Assembly (NCBI RefSeq): GCF_003031405.1
Contig: NZ_CP020469.1
Span: 3,038,001-3,102,000 of the forward strand
DNA length: 64,000 nucleotides
Direction of reading: 5' to 3'
Source: Halomonas sp. 'Soap Lake #6'
GTDB taxonomy: Bacteria > Pseudomonadota > Gammaproteobacteria > Pseudomonadales > Halomonadaceae
The notes under the pieces are model-generated. The model had not been told where the DNA came from. It searched no databases and was given only the letters and a program-made list of their open reading frames with translations. Positions 41,948-51,103 of the stretch are shown here, one piece after another (position 1 is the stretch's first letter; every line of letters starts with the position of its first letter). The position numbers and the translations under genes were made by a program.

Positions 41948-42406
41948 ATGCAAACAGCCACTATAAAAGTTAGCGACCTAGCCAAGCGTGGGGGCGTTAC
42001 CGCTGAAACGGTGCGCCACTACACCCGAGAAGGGTTGTTAGCGCCAACTCGTCACCCTGACAATGGCTACCAGCTATATTCAGTTACCGACCTTGAGCGA
42101 CTTCACTTTATTCAGCGGGCGCGCAAGCTCGGTTTTAGCGTAGCGGAAATTCGCGACATCCTGGCTCATGCCGATCAAGGAGATTCCCCTTGTCCATTGG
42201 TACGCGACCTGCTTGCTAACCGGCTACCACAGATTCGTGCGCGAATTGCTGAGCTGGAAGCGCTTGCCCAGCGTATGGAGCAAGCACTGGAAAGTTGGCA
42301 GGAGATGCCGGACGGCACCCCAGATGGCCACAGCCTATGTCGTTTAATTGAAAGCTTTCCAGAGGAGGCATCATGCATAGCGAAACCGAGCAGTCACAAA
42401 CGCTGA
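41948..42406 (+). CDS. MerR-family metal-responsive regulator
   Basis: A regulator of 152 residues. The N-terminal winged helix ([20 protein letters not shown], then [18 protein letters not shown]) is followed by a dimerisation helix ([20 protein letters not shown]). Possible metal ligands are C82 (DSPCPLV), H129 and C131 ([10 protein letters not shown]) and C143. It overlaps copA by 34 bases and has a MerR-type operator directly upstream, so it probably senses Cu(I) and activates its own operon. The Cys pattern also resembles Zn/Cd/Pb sensors, so the metal is inferred from copA. Start: ATG 41948 after GAGG. Confidence 0.88.
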   Translation: MQTATIKVSDLAKRGGVTAETVRHYTREGLLAPTRHPDNGYQLYSVTDLERLHFIQRARKLGFSVAEIRDILAHADQGDSPCPLVRDLLANRLPQIRARIAELEALAQRMEQALESWQEMPDGTPDGHSLCRLIESFPEEASCIAKPSSHKR

Positions 42407-44901
42407 TACGTACCGTGCCCGGCATGAACTGCCAGGGCTGCGTAAAGCGTATGCGTGAGGCCATTCACGCCATAGATCCCGGCGCTCAGGTAGAAGGTAT
42501 CCCTGCGGACAAGCGTCTTGAGGTCATCAGTACGTTAGAGAGCGAGTCGCTAGACAGAGCACTACACGAAGCAGGATATCCACCTGGCGATCACTCTCCC
42601 ACTCCTCCTGAGACTGCAGATCCCGTTAACCATGCCGTCGAGAAGGTCACCGAACACACATCATCCAACAGGCCTCCCCTTCAGCGCTTGCTGATTAGCG
42701 GCATGACCTGCGCAGGCTGCGTAAAAAGCGTTGAGAAGGCACTTGTTAACACCTCAGGTGTTACCGCTGCCTCGGTAAATTTTGGCACCCATACAGCCCA
42801 GGTCACGGGTAGCGCTGAGCGCGAGACACTCATTGAAGCCGTCGCGGCGGCAGGCTATAGCGCCGAACCCATTGTAGATATGCGCGAGGCCGAACGCACC
42901 CGCGAAGCTCAAGAAGCGATCACCTATCATCAACGCCTGCGAGGCAGTGCTCTGTCGCTAGCCCTCGCCATCCCGCTAATGCTGAGCATGTTTTTTTACC
43001 ATCCCCACCCCATGGGCGTTGGGCGCATTTATTGGCTGCTAGTGGGTTTACTCGCGCTAGGTATTCTGGCTTTTCCAGGGCGGCATTTTTTTACCAACGC
43101 CTGGAAGCAGTTTAAGTACCACCAAGCCAATATGGACACACTGGTGGCGATGGGCACCGGTACCGCTTGGCTCTACTCAATGGCAGTGGTGCTGTTCGCA
43201 CCATGGCTGCCAGAGGTAGCTCACGGTATCTATTTTGAAGCATCCGCCATGATTATCGGGCTTATCCTGTTAGGCAACGCCTTGGAGCTCCGTGCTCGCG
43301 GTCGTACTAGCAGTGCTTTAAAACGGTTACTCGATTTGCAGGAAAAAACCGCCCGAGTGATTCGCAGTGGCCAAGAGCAGGAAGTGCCTATTGACGACGT
43401 TACTCTGGATGATCATCTGCGCGTACGCCCAGGGGAGCGCCTGCCTGTGGATGGCGTTGTGCTCGACGGCCAAAGCTATATCGATGAATCCATGCTCACC
43501 GGCGAGCCGTTGCCTGTTCACAAATCTGCTGGCGATGAGGTTAGCGCAGGTACGATTAACGGCAATGGCAGCCTGGTTTATCGCGCCACCCGCGTGGGCA
43601 GCGACACCCGCCTTGGGCGCATTACCGAACAGGTAGCTAGTGCGCAAAACTCACGCCCGCCGATTGGTGAGCTAGCCGATAAGGTATCGGGAATTTTTGT
43701 TCCTAGCGTCATGATCATTGCAGTACTAACGGCGCTAGCCTGGTACAACTTCGGTCCCGTGCCGGTAGTGATTCACATGTTGGTAACCGCCACCACCGTC
43801 CTGATTATAGCCTGCCCCTGTGCCTTGGGTTTGGCAACGCCAATCTCCACCATGATTGGGGTAGGCAAAGCAGCCGAGAACGGCGTGCTGGTACGCAGTG
43901 GTGAAGCACTGCAAACCGCCAGCAGGCTGACAACTCTGGTGGTTGATAAAACCGGCACACTCACTGAGGGCAAACCCCGTGTCACCGATGCCACGATGCT
44001 TCACGAAAACTCAACCCAAGTGCTGGCCTGGGTAGCTGCGCTGGAAAGCCGCTCGGAGCACCCCCTGGCGAATACGCTAACCGCCTATGCCGAAGAGCAT
44101 CACGCCTCTGCCGAAATGCTGACAGCATTTGAGAGCGTAACTGGCGGTGGCGTAAAGGGCACTACCCAAACCGGCGATGTACTGCTGCTGGGGAACGCCC
44201 GCTTGCTAGAAGAAGCTGGCGTAAGCCTATCTCCTGCCGAACAGAGTGTTCGCCAGTTAGAAGCGCAGGCTCGCTCGCTGGTATATCTCGCGGTTAACGG
44301 TGAACTTGCCGCGTTATTCGGTATTAGCGACCCACTGCGTGCGGATGCTGCGGCAGCGGTAAAACGCTTACAGGATGATGGCTTAACGGTAGTAATGCTC
44401 ACCGGTGATAACGAACACACTGCCGCCGCCGTAGCCCAGGAAGTGGGTATCCAGGATTTTAAAGCAGGCATGACACCGGATGATAAACATGCAGAAATCG
44501 AGCGTCGTCAGCAGGCGGGAGAAGTAGTGGGCATGGTGGGTGACGGTATTAACGACGCCCCAGCTCTGGCTCGCGCCAACGTAGGCTTTGCCATTGGCCA
44601 GGGCACTGACATCGCGATGGAAAGCGCAGGGATTACCCTGATGCGCAGCTCGCTGCATGGTGTCGCCACAGCCATTGAGCTTAGTCGGGCAACACTCTCC
44701 AATATCAAGCAGAATCTGGTCGGCGCTTTTGGCTATAACGTGCTATGTATCCCAATTGCCGCAGGCGTGCTCTATCCATTTACCGGCATGCTGCTATCAC
44801 CGATTATCGCTGGGGTAGCAATGTCATTGTCATCCATCACCGTAGTCAGCAACGCCAACCGCCTACGGCTGTGGAAACCCGTTCAACAGGAGGCCTTATG
44901 A
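42373..44901 (+). CDS. copA: Cu(I)-exporting P1B-type ATPase
   Basis: Pumps Cu(I) out of the cytoplasm. The protein has 842 residues. It has two N-terminal HMA domains ([11 protein letters not shown] near residue 17 and [11 protein letters not shown] near residue 113). Core motifs follow: TGEP actuator loop, CPC in [23 protein letters not shown] phosphorylation site, SEHPL, and [11 protein letters not shown]. The Cu-specific residues YN (GAFGYNVLC) and MSLSS in the last two membrane helices mark P1B-1. The first HMA domain is less conserved. The start lies inside the MerR gene. Confidence 0.95.
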   Translation: MHSETEQSQTLIRTVPGMNCQGCVKRMREAIHAIDPGAQVEGIPADKRLEVISTLESESLDRALHEAGYPPGDHSPTPPETADPVNHAVEKVTEHTSSNRPPLQRLLISGMTCAGCVKSVEKALVNTSGVTAASVNFGTHTAQVTGSAERETLIEAVAAAGYSAEPIVDMREAERTREAQEAITYHQRLRGSALSLALAIPLMLSMFFYHPHPMGVGRIYWLLVGLLALGILAFPGRHFFTNAWKQFKYHQANMDTLVAMGTGTAWLYSMAVVLFAPWLPEVAHGIYFEASAMIIGLILLGNALELRARGRTSSALKRLLDLQEKTARVIRSGQEQEVPIDDVTLDDHLRVRPGERLPVDGVVLDGQSYIDESMLTGEPLPVHKSAGDEVSAGTINGNGSLVYRATRVGSDTRLGRITEQVASAQNSRPPIGELADKVSGIFVPSVMIIAVLTALAWYNFGPVPVVIHMLVTATTVLIIACPCALGLATPISTMIGVGKAAENGVLVRSGEALQTASRLTTLVVDKTGTLTEGKPRVTDATMLHENSTQVLAWVAALESRSEHPLANTLTAYAEEHHASAEMLTAFESVTGGGVKGTTQTGDVLLLGNARLLEEAGVSLSPAEQSVRQLEAQARSLVYLAVNGELAALFGISDPLRADAAAAVKRLQDDGLTVVMLTGDNEHTAAAVAQEVGIQDFKAGMTPDDKHAEIERRQQAGEVVGMVGDGINDAPALARANVGFAIGQGTDIAMESAGITLMRSSLHGVATAIELSRATLSNIKQNLVGAFGYNVLCIPIAAGVLYPFTGMLLSPIIAGVAMSLSSITVVSNANRLRLWKPVQQEAL

Positions 44902-44969
44902 GCTTATTGGTTAATCTCGCAGGCCTTGGCCTAATCGTCGCTATCGTGTGGTGGTTTTGGCTTAGCTGA
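44898..44969 (+). CDS. Putative 23-residue membrane microprotein after copA
   Basis: ATGA overlaps the copA stop and AGGAGG precedes the ATG by about five bases, so initiation signals are strong. The 23 codons encode a single hydrophobic helix, [20 protein letters not shown] followed by WLS, then TGA. The N-terminus resembles, from memory, the membrane anchor of small cupredoxin-domain proteins found beside copper ATPases; no cupredoxin remnant follows, since yitT ends seven bases later. It may be a stand-alone CopA partner or a truncated anchor. Confidence 0.6.
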   Translation: MSLLVNLAGLGLIVAIVWWFWLS

Positions 44970-44975
44970 GCCTCT

Positions 44976-45587
44976 CTAGCTAACCCCGATATAACGCCCA
45001 GGCTTGTGGTTCAGGGCAATAATTAAATTCAGCGTAAGCGCGCCCAGCACCGAGTAACCCACGCGGTCTAGCGGTAGCTGGGTAAGCGCCACCAACAAAA
45101 TGAGCGCATCGATCCCCAACTGCACGTAGCCTGCCCGCAGGCCATGCTTTTCTTGCAGGTAAAGCGCAAGAATATTGATCCCACCCAAGCTGGTACGGTG
45201 GCGAAAGAGCATTAACATACCCATTCCCATCAGCGCGCCGCCCATTAATGCAGCGTAGAGCGAAGGCACATTGGCAAACTGCACCCAGCCTTGGGTTAGC
45301 TCGGAGAATAGCGATACCAAGCCAATCGCTGCAAATGTGCGCAGCGTAAAGCTCCACCCCATGCGCTTAATCGCCAAATAGTAAAACGGCAGATTAATGG
45401 CAAAAAACCAGACCCCAAATCCCCAGCCGGTGACGTAGTTTAGTAGTAGTGCAATACCTGCCGTGCTACCGGTAATAAGTACGGCCTGGGTGTAAAATGC
45501 CACACCCAGTGCAACGAATAGCGTACCGAGTAGCATCGCCATAATGTCCTCATAGGGTCTATGAGGATCTTGGGGAAAGTCTTCCAT
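44976..45587 (-). CDS. YitT-family membrane protein
   Basis: A protein of 203 residues with about six membrane segments (LLGTLFVALGVAFYTQAVLI, SLYAALMGGALMGMGMLMLF). TGSTAGIALLLNYVTGWGFG and RHRTSLGGINILALYLQ are characteristic of YitT/DUF161 membrane proteins. The transport substrate or role of the family is not established. The gene converges with the copA cassette with almost no gap. Confidence 0.85.
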   Translation of the reverse strand: MEDFPQDPHRPYEDIMAMLLGTLFVALGVAFYTQAVLITGSTAGIALLLNYVTGWGFGVWFFAINLPFYYLAIKRMGWSFTLRTFAAIGLVSLFSELTQGWVQFANVPSLYAALMGGALMGMGMLMLFRHRTSLGGINILALYLQEKHGLRAGYVQLGIDALILLVALTQLPLDRVGYSVLGALTLNLIIALNHKPGRYIGVS

Positions 45588-45613
45588 ACGCGTAGCTGCG
45601 TCCTTACCTGAGC

Positions 45614-45638
45614 ATTGAAATTAAAAAAATTGAAATTA
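45614..45638. repeat. Short direct repeat upstream of yitT
   Basis: attgaaatta at 45614-45623 and again at 45629-45638, separated by five A residues, just upstream of the yitT start. Confidence 0.6.
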
Positions 45639-45714
45639 CAGGCACTTAAAAAACACTGAAACCACAAGACTTCGCTGGTTTTATATGAAAAATCAGCGCG
45701 CTTTCAGCCATAGC

Positions 45715-47517
45715 TTAAACCGGGCTAGCATGCTCCACCATCAGCTGCAGCGCTTCCCGGCCCCGCCAACGGTTACGATTAAGCTTATAGGCACAATGCA
45801 GGGTGTCGCCCACGTCAAATGAGGGCAGCTCCCCTGGTGTTAGTGCTCGAAACCAAATCGCCTTGCTGGTCACTGCGCCCATGGAAAGCTCCATCATCAA
45901 GTGAGAGCCTTCGGCCCCTACCGGGCGCAGTGCTTCCACGATAAAGCGTCCTTCAAATAGCGGTGGGTCAAACTCCCGTCCGTAAGGGCCAAGCGCTTCG
46001 ATCTCTACAAGGGTTGCCAGCGATAGTTGGGAAGTGGAGAGCTCTCCATCGGTCCAGAGTCTTGGGTAGAGAGGCGTCTCACCAAGTTGCTCACCTACCG
46101 CCTGCAAAAAAGCGGCTTTAAAGGCTGCCAGCTGCTCCCGCGGCACGCCTACTCCAGCAGCACCACTGTGGCCACCAAAACGTGGCAGCGCCTCAGGAGC
46201 AAGCTCAAAGGTGCGCTGTAGGGCATCTCTTAGATGCAGGCCTTCAATGGAGCGACCTGAGCCGGTCAGCATGTTAGGCGCTGCTGCTCGGGTTAACACT
46301 ACAGCTGGGCGGCCGTAGGCCTGAACCAAGCGTGAAGCGACAATGCCTTGTACACCGGGGTGACCATCTTCCAACAGGACTATCACCGCAGGCTCATTGG
46401 CATCCAGGGCTGATGCGGCCAGGGTGCGCGCTTCTTCAGCCATATCCGCCTCAATCGCCTTGCGGGATTGGTTATCCTGATCAAGCACTTCTAACTGCCG
46501 GTTAGCCACGCCATCGCTCTCTGCCAGCATAAAGTGCAGTGCTGCGTAAGGATCATCTAACCGCGAGCGAGCGTTAATTCTCGGCCCCATTTGGAACGCC
46601 AGCGTTTCAGCGTTAAACGGCACGCTATCTGCGCCAAGCCGCGCAGCCATGGCACGCCAGCAGGCGGCATCCATGCGGTTTATCAACGTTAAACCATAGT
46701 TAACCACCGCTCGGTTGGCAGGACTGCCTCCCAGTGAGACACAGTCAGCCACAGTGCCAAGCGCCACGTAGGAGAGCCATGGCGACAACTTCGGTGTAGC
46801 GTCTGGCAGCGCTCCCCATTCAATTAATACGCCACGGGCAAGCGACATTAATAGCCATGCCACCATGCACCCGGCGATCGTTTTATCCGGGTACTCGCAG
46901 TCAAGACGGGTGGGGTTAACACAGGCATAAGCAGAAGGTGGTGGGCCTTCCAGCGGCAGCGCGTGATGGTCGCTAACCACCACATCGATACCCGCTGCTT
47001 TTAAGCGCGCAATACGCGGCTCGTCAGAGCTTCCGCAATCAGCGGTAATCACCAACGTGGGCTGCGGTTTTAAGCTAAGTGTGCGCTCCACAAGTGGCAA
47101 GCTGATGCCATAGCCATCGTGAATACGGTGACCAATCAAGCTATGCAATTTGTATTCAGGTACGCCAAATAGCTCCACCAGGGTGCGCCGAATCACCACA
47201 TGGGAGGTAATACCGTCCACATCGTAATCGGTAAGAATACCGATGGACTCCCCTTCTGCCACTGCCTGAGCGATACGCTCAGCGGCACGGCGGCTATCGG
47301 CTAGCTTTTCCGGGTGCACCAAATAGCGCAGGCTAGGCGATACCAATGGGGCCAGCTCTCCTTCATAGCCCGGTAGACGCGAAGCTAACAACCGCGCCTG
47401 TAGCTCGCTTAACCCCTCCGCCTGGGCACGCGCATAAACAGCCTCGTCCACTGGACGAGGCTCTAAGCGAGGATGACTGGCGTTCTGCTGGATGGTTAGT
47501 GTTGACTCGTCGGCCAT
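45715..47517 (-). CDS. recJ: RecJ-type single-strand exonuclease, divergent
   Basis: A DHH phosphoesterase of 600 residues. Motif I is TDYDVDGITSH, motif II ITADCGSSD and motif III VVSDHHALP. GTVADCVSLGG, the DHHA1 motif GRSIEGLHLRDAL with FGGHSGAAGVGV, and a C-terminal OB-like region complete the RecJ layout. RecJ degrades 5' single-stranded DNA in RecF-pathway and mismatch repair. Several segments differ from canonical RecJ (GPRINARSRLDD instead of GPRLNAAGRLDDM), so it may be a RecJ paralogue. Downstream of thrC. Confidence 0.8.
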   Translation of the reverse strand: MADESTLTIQQNASHPRLEPRPVDEAVYARAQAEGLSELQARLLASRLPGYEGELAPLVSPSLRYLVHPEKLADSRRAAERIAQAVAEGESIGILTDYDVDGITSHVVIRRTLVELFGVPEYKLHSLIGHRIHDGYGISLPLVERTLSLKPQPTLVITADCGSSDEPRIARLKAAGIDVVVSDHHALPLEGPPPSAYACVNPTRLDCEYPDKTIAGCMVAWLLMSLARGVLIEWGALPDATPKLSPWLSYVALGTVADCVSLGGSPANRAVVNYGLTLINRMDAACWRAMAARLGADSVPFNAETLAFQMGPRINARSRLDDPYAALHFMLAESDGVANRQLEVLDQDNQSRKAIEADMAEEARTLAASALDANEPAVIVLLEDGHPGVQGIVASRLVQAYGRPAVVLTRAAAPNMLTGSGRSIEGLHLRDALQRTFELAPEALPRFGGHSGAAGVGVPREQLAAFKAAFLQAVGEQLGETPLYPRLWTDGELSTSQLSLATLVEIEALGPYGREFDPPLFEGRFIVEALRPVGAEGSHLMMELSMGAVTSKAIWFRALTPGELPSFDVGDTLHCAYKLNRNRWRGREALQLMVEHASPV

Positions 47518-47523
47518 GACGCC

Positions 47524-48912
47524 TCAGCGCCGATTGTCAGCGACAAACTGCTGAACCGCACTCAGCTCAGCAGGCAGTACCGTGTAGCGCTCTTCGCGCT
47601 CCAGCAGATCATTCATGTGCGTAGGCAACGGCACACCTTGGAAGCCTGCTTTGACCACCGCTTCGGCAAATTTCGCCGGGTGAGCGGTGGCTAGGGTAAT
47701 CACTGGCGTCGTCGTATCTACGCGTGCACGCTCGGCAGCGCGGTAACCGGTGGCCGTATGCGGGTCAAGAATCTCCCCGGTACGGTGGTGAGCTTCGCGA
47801 ATGACCTCCAGAATGGTTGTGTCGTCGACGCTATGGCTGGCAAATTTTTCACGCAGCTTGGCCAGCGGTGCATCGGCCAGTGCGGTGGGTTCCTGCTGGA
47901 AGCGCTCCAACAGCGCTGCTACAGCAGCCCCGTCGCGGTCATAGGCATCAAATAGCAGGCGCTCAAAGTTTGACGAGACAACGATATCCATCGAGGGCGC
48001 CAGTGTCGCCGCCAACTCTTTTTTCGAGAAGTCATTAGCCGCTAACGTGCGATGCAGAATATCGTTGGCGTTAGTGGCAATAATAAACTGCTTCACTGGT
48101 AGGCCCATTTTGTAAGCCATATAACCAGCAAACACATTGCCAAAGTTGGCCGATGGAACGCAGAAGCTGACTTCACGCTGAGGAGCTCCCAGCGCAACGC
48201 CTGATGCAATGTAGTAAACGATCTGCGCCATAATGCGCGCCCAGTTGATCGAGTTCACTGCGACCAGACGCGTGCCATTGAGGAAGTCTTGGTTAGCAAA
48301 GCTTGCCTTGACCATCGCCTGGGCATCGTCGAAGTTGCCTTCAATAGCAATGTTAAAGACATTGTTGGCCAACACCGAGGTCATCTGGCGGCGCTGTACT
48401 TCCGAGACACGGTTGTGCGGGTGGAGAATAAAAATATCCAGGTTATCGCAGTGGCGACACCCTTCAATGGCCGCTGAGCCAGTATCACCGGACGTCGCTC
48501 CCATAATTACCGCGCGCTCGCCGCGCTTTTTCAGGAAGTGATCCAGCAGGCGTCCTAGCAGCTGCAGTGCGACATCCTTAAACGCCAGCGTCGGGCCGTG
48601 GAACTGCTCCAATAAAAAGTGATTGGCATCAAGCTGCTTTAACGGCACGACAGCGTCGTGGTTAAAAGTAGCATAGGCCTCGGTCACCAAACGGCGGAAC
48701 GTATCGTCGTCAATTTCACCATTTACAAATGGTTTCATGACCCGAAAAGCAATCTCTGCATAAGAGAGCCCGGCCATGCTGGCCAGCTCTTCTTTAGAAA
48801 ACTGGGGCAACGTTTCCGGCACATAAAGCCCGCCGTCGCTGGCCATACCAGTTAACACTACCTCCTCAAAGGAGAGTGCGGGTGCCTGCCCGCGAGTGCT
48901 GATGTAGCGCAT
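47524..48912 (-). CDS. thrC: Threonine synthase
   Basis: PLP enzyme that converts O-phosphohomoserine to threonine. The 462-residue form starts MRYISTRGQAPALSFEEVVL. The Schiff-base lysine is in FHGPTLAFKDVALQLLG, and the phosphate loop includes GATSGDTGSAAIEG. ATG 48912 has AAGGAG nine bases upstream and lies four bases after the hom stop. Length and lid region fit the long, fungal/gammaproteobacterial type of ThrC. Confidence 0.96.
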   Translation of the reverse strand: MRYISTRGQAPALSFEEVVLTGMASDGGLYVPETLPQFSKEELASMAGLSYAEIAFRVMKPFVNGEIDDDTFRRLVTEAYATFNHDAVVPLKQLDANHFLLEQFHGPTLAFKDVALQLLGRLLDHFLKKRGERAVIMGATSGDTGSAAIEGCRHCDNLDIFILHPHNRVSEVQRRQMTSVLANNVFNIAIEGNFDDAQAMVKASFANQDFLNGTRLVAVNSINWARIMAQIVYYIASGVALGAPQREVSFCVPSANFGNVFAGYMAYKMGLPVKQFIIATNANDILHRTLAANDFSKKELAATLAPSMDIVVSSNFERLLFDAYDRDGAAVAALLERFQQEPTALADAPLAKLREKFASHSVDDTTILEVIREAHHRTGEILDPHTATGYRAAERARVDTTTPVITLATAHPAKFAEAVVKAGFQGVPLPTHMNDLLEREERYTVLPAELSAVQQFVADNRR

Positions 48913-48916
48913 GGGG

Positions 48917-50233
48917 TTACTCTCCTTCGTCCAGGCTTTCAACGCGAATCCGAGTCAAGGGGCCAGCAATATCGGCCATGGATTCGATCTCGCGGATCGC
49001 TTCGTTCATCTGCTTCTCTTTAGTGCGGTGAGTCAGCAGGATGATCGGCACTAATTCGCCTTCTGTCGCTTCTTTCTGAATCAGTGCTTCGATAGAAATG
49101 CCCTGCTCGGCAAGAATCGTCGCCACCCGCGCCAATACACCGGGCCGGTCTACTGCGAGTAGACGCAAATAGTAAGCCGTCGTGATCTCTTCCATCGGCA
49201 TGATGGGCAACTGGCTCACGTCTTCATCAATACCGCTAAACGCCAAGTACGGCACCCGGTAATGATGGTCAGTGGTAATGTCCCGCGCCACATCCAGCAG
49301 GTCGGCAACAACTGCCGATGCTGTCGGCTCAGCGCCGGCGCCGGCGCCGTAGTAAAGCGTTGGACCAACCGCATCGCCCATTACCGCAATAGCATTTTTG
49401 ACACCATGTACATTGGCCAATAGACGCTCTTTAGGAATTAGCGTCGGGTGAACCCGCAGCTCAAGGCCTTGGTCGGTACGTTTAGAGATGCCTAGGTGCT
49501 TAATTACGTAGCCTAGGTTGTCTGCTTGCTCAACATCTTCAGCAGTAATGCGTGAGATACCTTCAGTAAAGGCTTTCTCAAACTGGAGCGGCACGCCGTA
49601 GGCAATGGACGCTAGGATTGTGAGCTTGTGGGCAGCATCGATGCCTTCCACATCAAAGGTGGGATCGGACTCGGCGTAACCCAGCGCCTGGGCTTCTGCG
49701 AGCACGTCTTCAAAGGCACGGCCCTCATCGCGCATATGCGTAAGAATATAGTTACCGGTACCGTTGATAATGCCTGCCACCCACTCAATGCGGTTCGCAC
49801 CTAAGCCTTCACGCAGCGATTTAATAACGGGGATGCCACCGGCTACCGCGGCTTCAAAGGCGACAATCACGCCCTTCTCATGGGCTGCGCGGAAAATTTC
49901 GTTACCGTGAACAGCAATCAGCGCTTTATTAGCGGTGACCACATGTTTACCGTTCGCGATGGCCGCCAACACCAACTCACGCGCAATATCGTAGCCGCCA
50001 ATCAGCTCAACCAATACATCTACGTTGGGGTTGTTCGCCACTTCGAAGACATCTGAAGTGGCATTAATGCCGGTAATATCGCAGTCAGGATGAATGCTGC
50101 GGTGGGCAACCTGCTCAATCACAATCGGGCGGCCCGCACGGCGGCTAATATCATCCGCATTACGCGTTAATACATTGAACGTACCGCCGCCGACTGTACC
50201 TAGCCCACAAATGCCTACTCTTACCGGTTTCAA
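48917..50233 (-). CDS. hom: Homoserine dehydrogenase
   Basis: NADPH-dependent reduction of aspartate semialdehyde to homoserine. KPVRVGICGLGTVGGGTFNV is the Rossmann loop. TANKALIAVHG, and the catalytic region around GYAESDPTFDVEGIDAAHKL, follow. A C-terminal ACT domain (LLAVDRPGVLARVATILAEQ) suggests threonine feedback inhibition. The frame is open from a GTG at 50308, but the TTG at 50233 (LKPVRVG) has an AGGGGAAG ribosome-binding site and gives 438 residues, the pseudomonad length. Monofunctional, no kinase domain. Confidence 0.94.
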   Translation of the reverse strand: MKPVRVGICGLGTVGGGTFNVLTRNADDISRRAGRPIVIEQVAHRSIHPDCDITGINATSDVFEVANNPNVDVLVELIGGYDIARELVLAAIANGKHVVTANKALIAVHGNEIFRAAHEKGVIVAFEAAVAGGIPVIKSLREGLGANRIEWVAGIINGTGNYILTHMRDEGRAFEDVLAEAQALGYAESDPTFDVEGIDAAHKLTILASIAYGVPLQFEKAFTEGISRITAEDVEQADNLGYVIKHLGISKRTDQGLELRVHPTLIPKERLLANVHGVKNAIAVMGDAVGPTLYYGAGAGAEPTASAVVADLLDVARDITTDHHYRVPYLAFSGIDEDVSQLPIMPMEEITTAYYLRLLAVDRPGVLARVATILAEQGISIEALIQKEATEGELVPIILLTHRTKEKQMNEAIREIESMADIAGPLTRIRVESLDEGE

Positions 50234-50319
50234 AATACTTCCCCTTTCGTGATGGGCACCCAAAAGCGCCGCTTTGTCGATCAGTGTCTCAGCATTATCA
50301 TTCGTCACTTGAGGTGACG

Positions 50320-51096
50320 TTATTCATCTTCCAAGCCTAACATGGCAACAAGCCGCTCGGGGGGTACAAAACCAGGAATCAACTGCCCGTCAGGCAATAT
50401 GATCGCCGGAGTACCTTGCACTCCTAGTGCCATCCCCAATTCGTACTGCCCGCTAACCGGGTTATCGCAACGTGCCGAGTTTGAAAGCGTCTGGCCCTGC
50501 TTGACCTGATTCATGGCCTCACTAGGGTTGTCGGAACACCACACTTGCTCTAGCGATGTTGCTGCCGCGCTACCCATGCCTGCACGGGGAAACGCCATAT
50601 AGTGGACAGCAATCCCTAGCTCATTAAGCGCTGGCACACTCTCATGTAGCCGCACACAGTAAGGGCAAGAGGGGTCGGTGAACACGACAATCGTCGCTTT
50701 TGGCTCCCCCATGCCTTGAAAAACCACCCGCTCGCTGTCCGGCACGGCAGCAAGCGCAGCAGCACGCTCCTGGTTACGCGCCTGCTCGGTCAAGTTAACC
50801 AAGCCATTATCCCCATTTTGGTAGAGGTCCCCTACCAAAAAATGGCTGCCATCCGCATTGGAGTAGAAGGATTCGCCGCTCTCTAGGCGTACATGGTAAA
50901 TCCCCTCCATTGGCGTAGCACTTACCTGTTTCACCGGCATCGAATGACCGCTGACGCTTAGATTTTCGGCTAACCGCTCAGCAATCACATCAGCACTGGC
51001 AAGTGCTGGCAGAAAACTACCCGCGACGACTAACCAAGGAGCAAGTAACTTAAAAACAGGGGCTTTACCTAAAAAGAGCGTCTTACGATGGCGCAT
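50320..51096 (-). CDS. dsbC: Thiol:disulfide interchange protein DsbC
   Basis: Periplasmic disulfide isomerase. The 258-residue form starts MRHRKTLFLGKAPVFKLL, with a signal peptide ending LPALASA|DV. The N-terminal dimerisation domain (MEGIYHVRLESGESFYSNAD) leads to a thioredoxin domain with the active site DPSCPYCVRLHE (CPYC) and the cis-proline loop VQGTPAIILPDG. ATG 51096 is preferred to upstream starts that overlap xerD. Located between xerD and hom, as in Pseudomonas. Confidence 0.95.
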   Translation of the reverse strand: MRHRKTLFLGKAPVFKLLAPWLVVAGSFLPALASADVIAERLAENLSVSGHSMPVKQVSATPMEGIYHVRLESGESFYSNADGSHFLVGDLYQNGDNGLVNLTEQARNQERAAALAAVPDSERVVFQGMGEPKATIVVFTDPSCPYCVRLHESVPALNELGIAVHYMAFPRAGMGSAAATSLEQVWCSDNPSEAMNQVKQGQTLSNSARCDNPVSGQYELGMALGVQGTPAIILPDGQLIPGFVPPERLVAMLGLEDE

Positions 51097-51103
51097 TATA
51101 TCT

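Noticed and set aside
44970..44975. Frameshifted cupredoxin domain after the copA microprotein
   Set aside because: Only six bases separate the microprotein stop from the yitT stop, so no remnant domain can be present.
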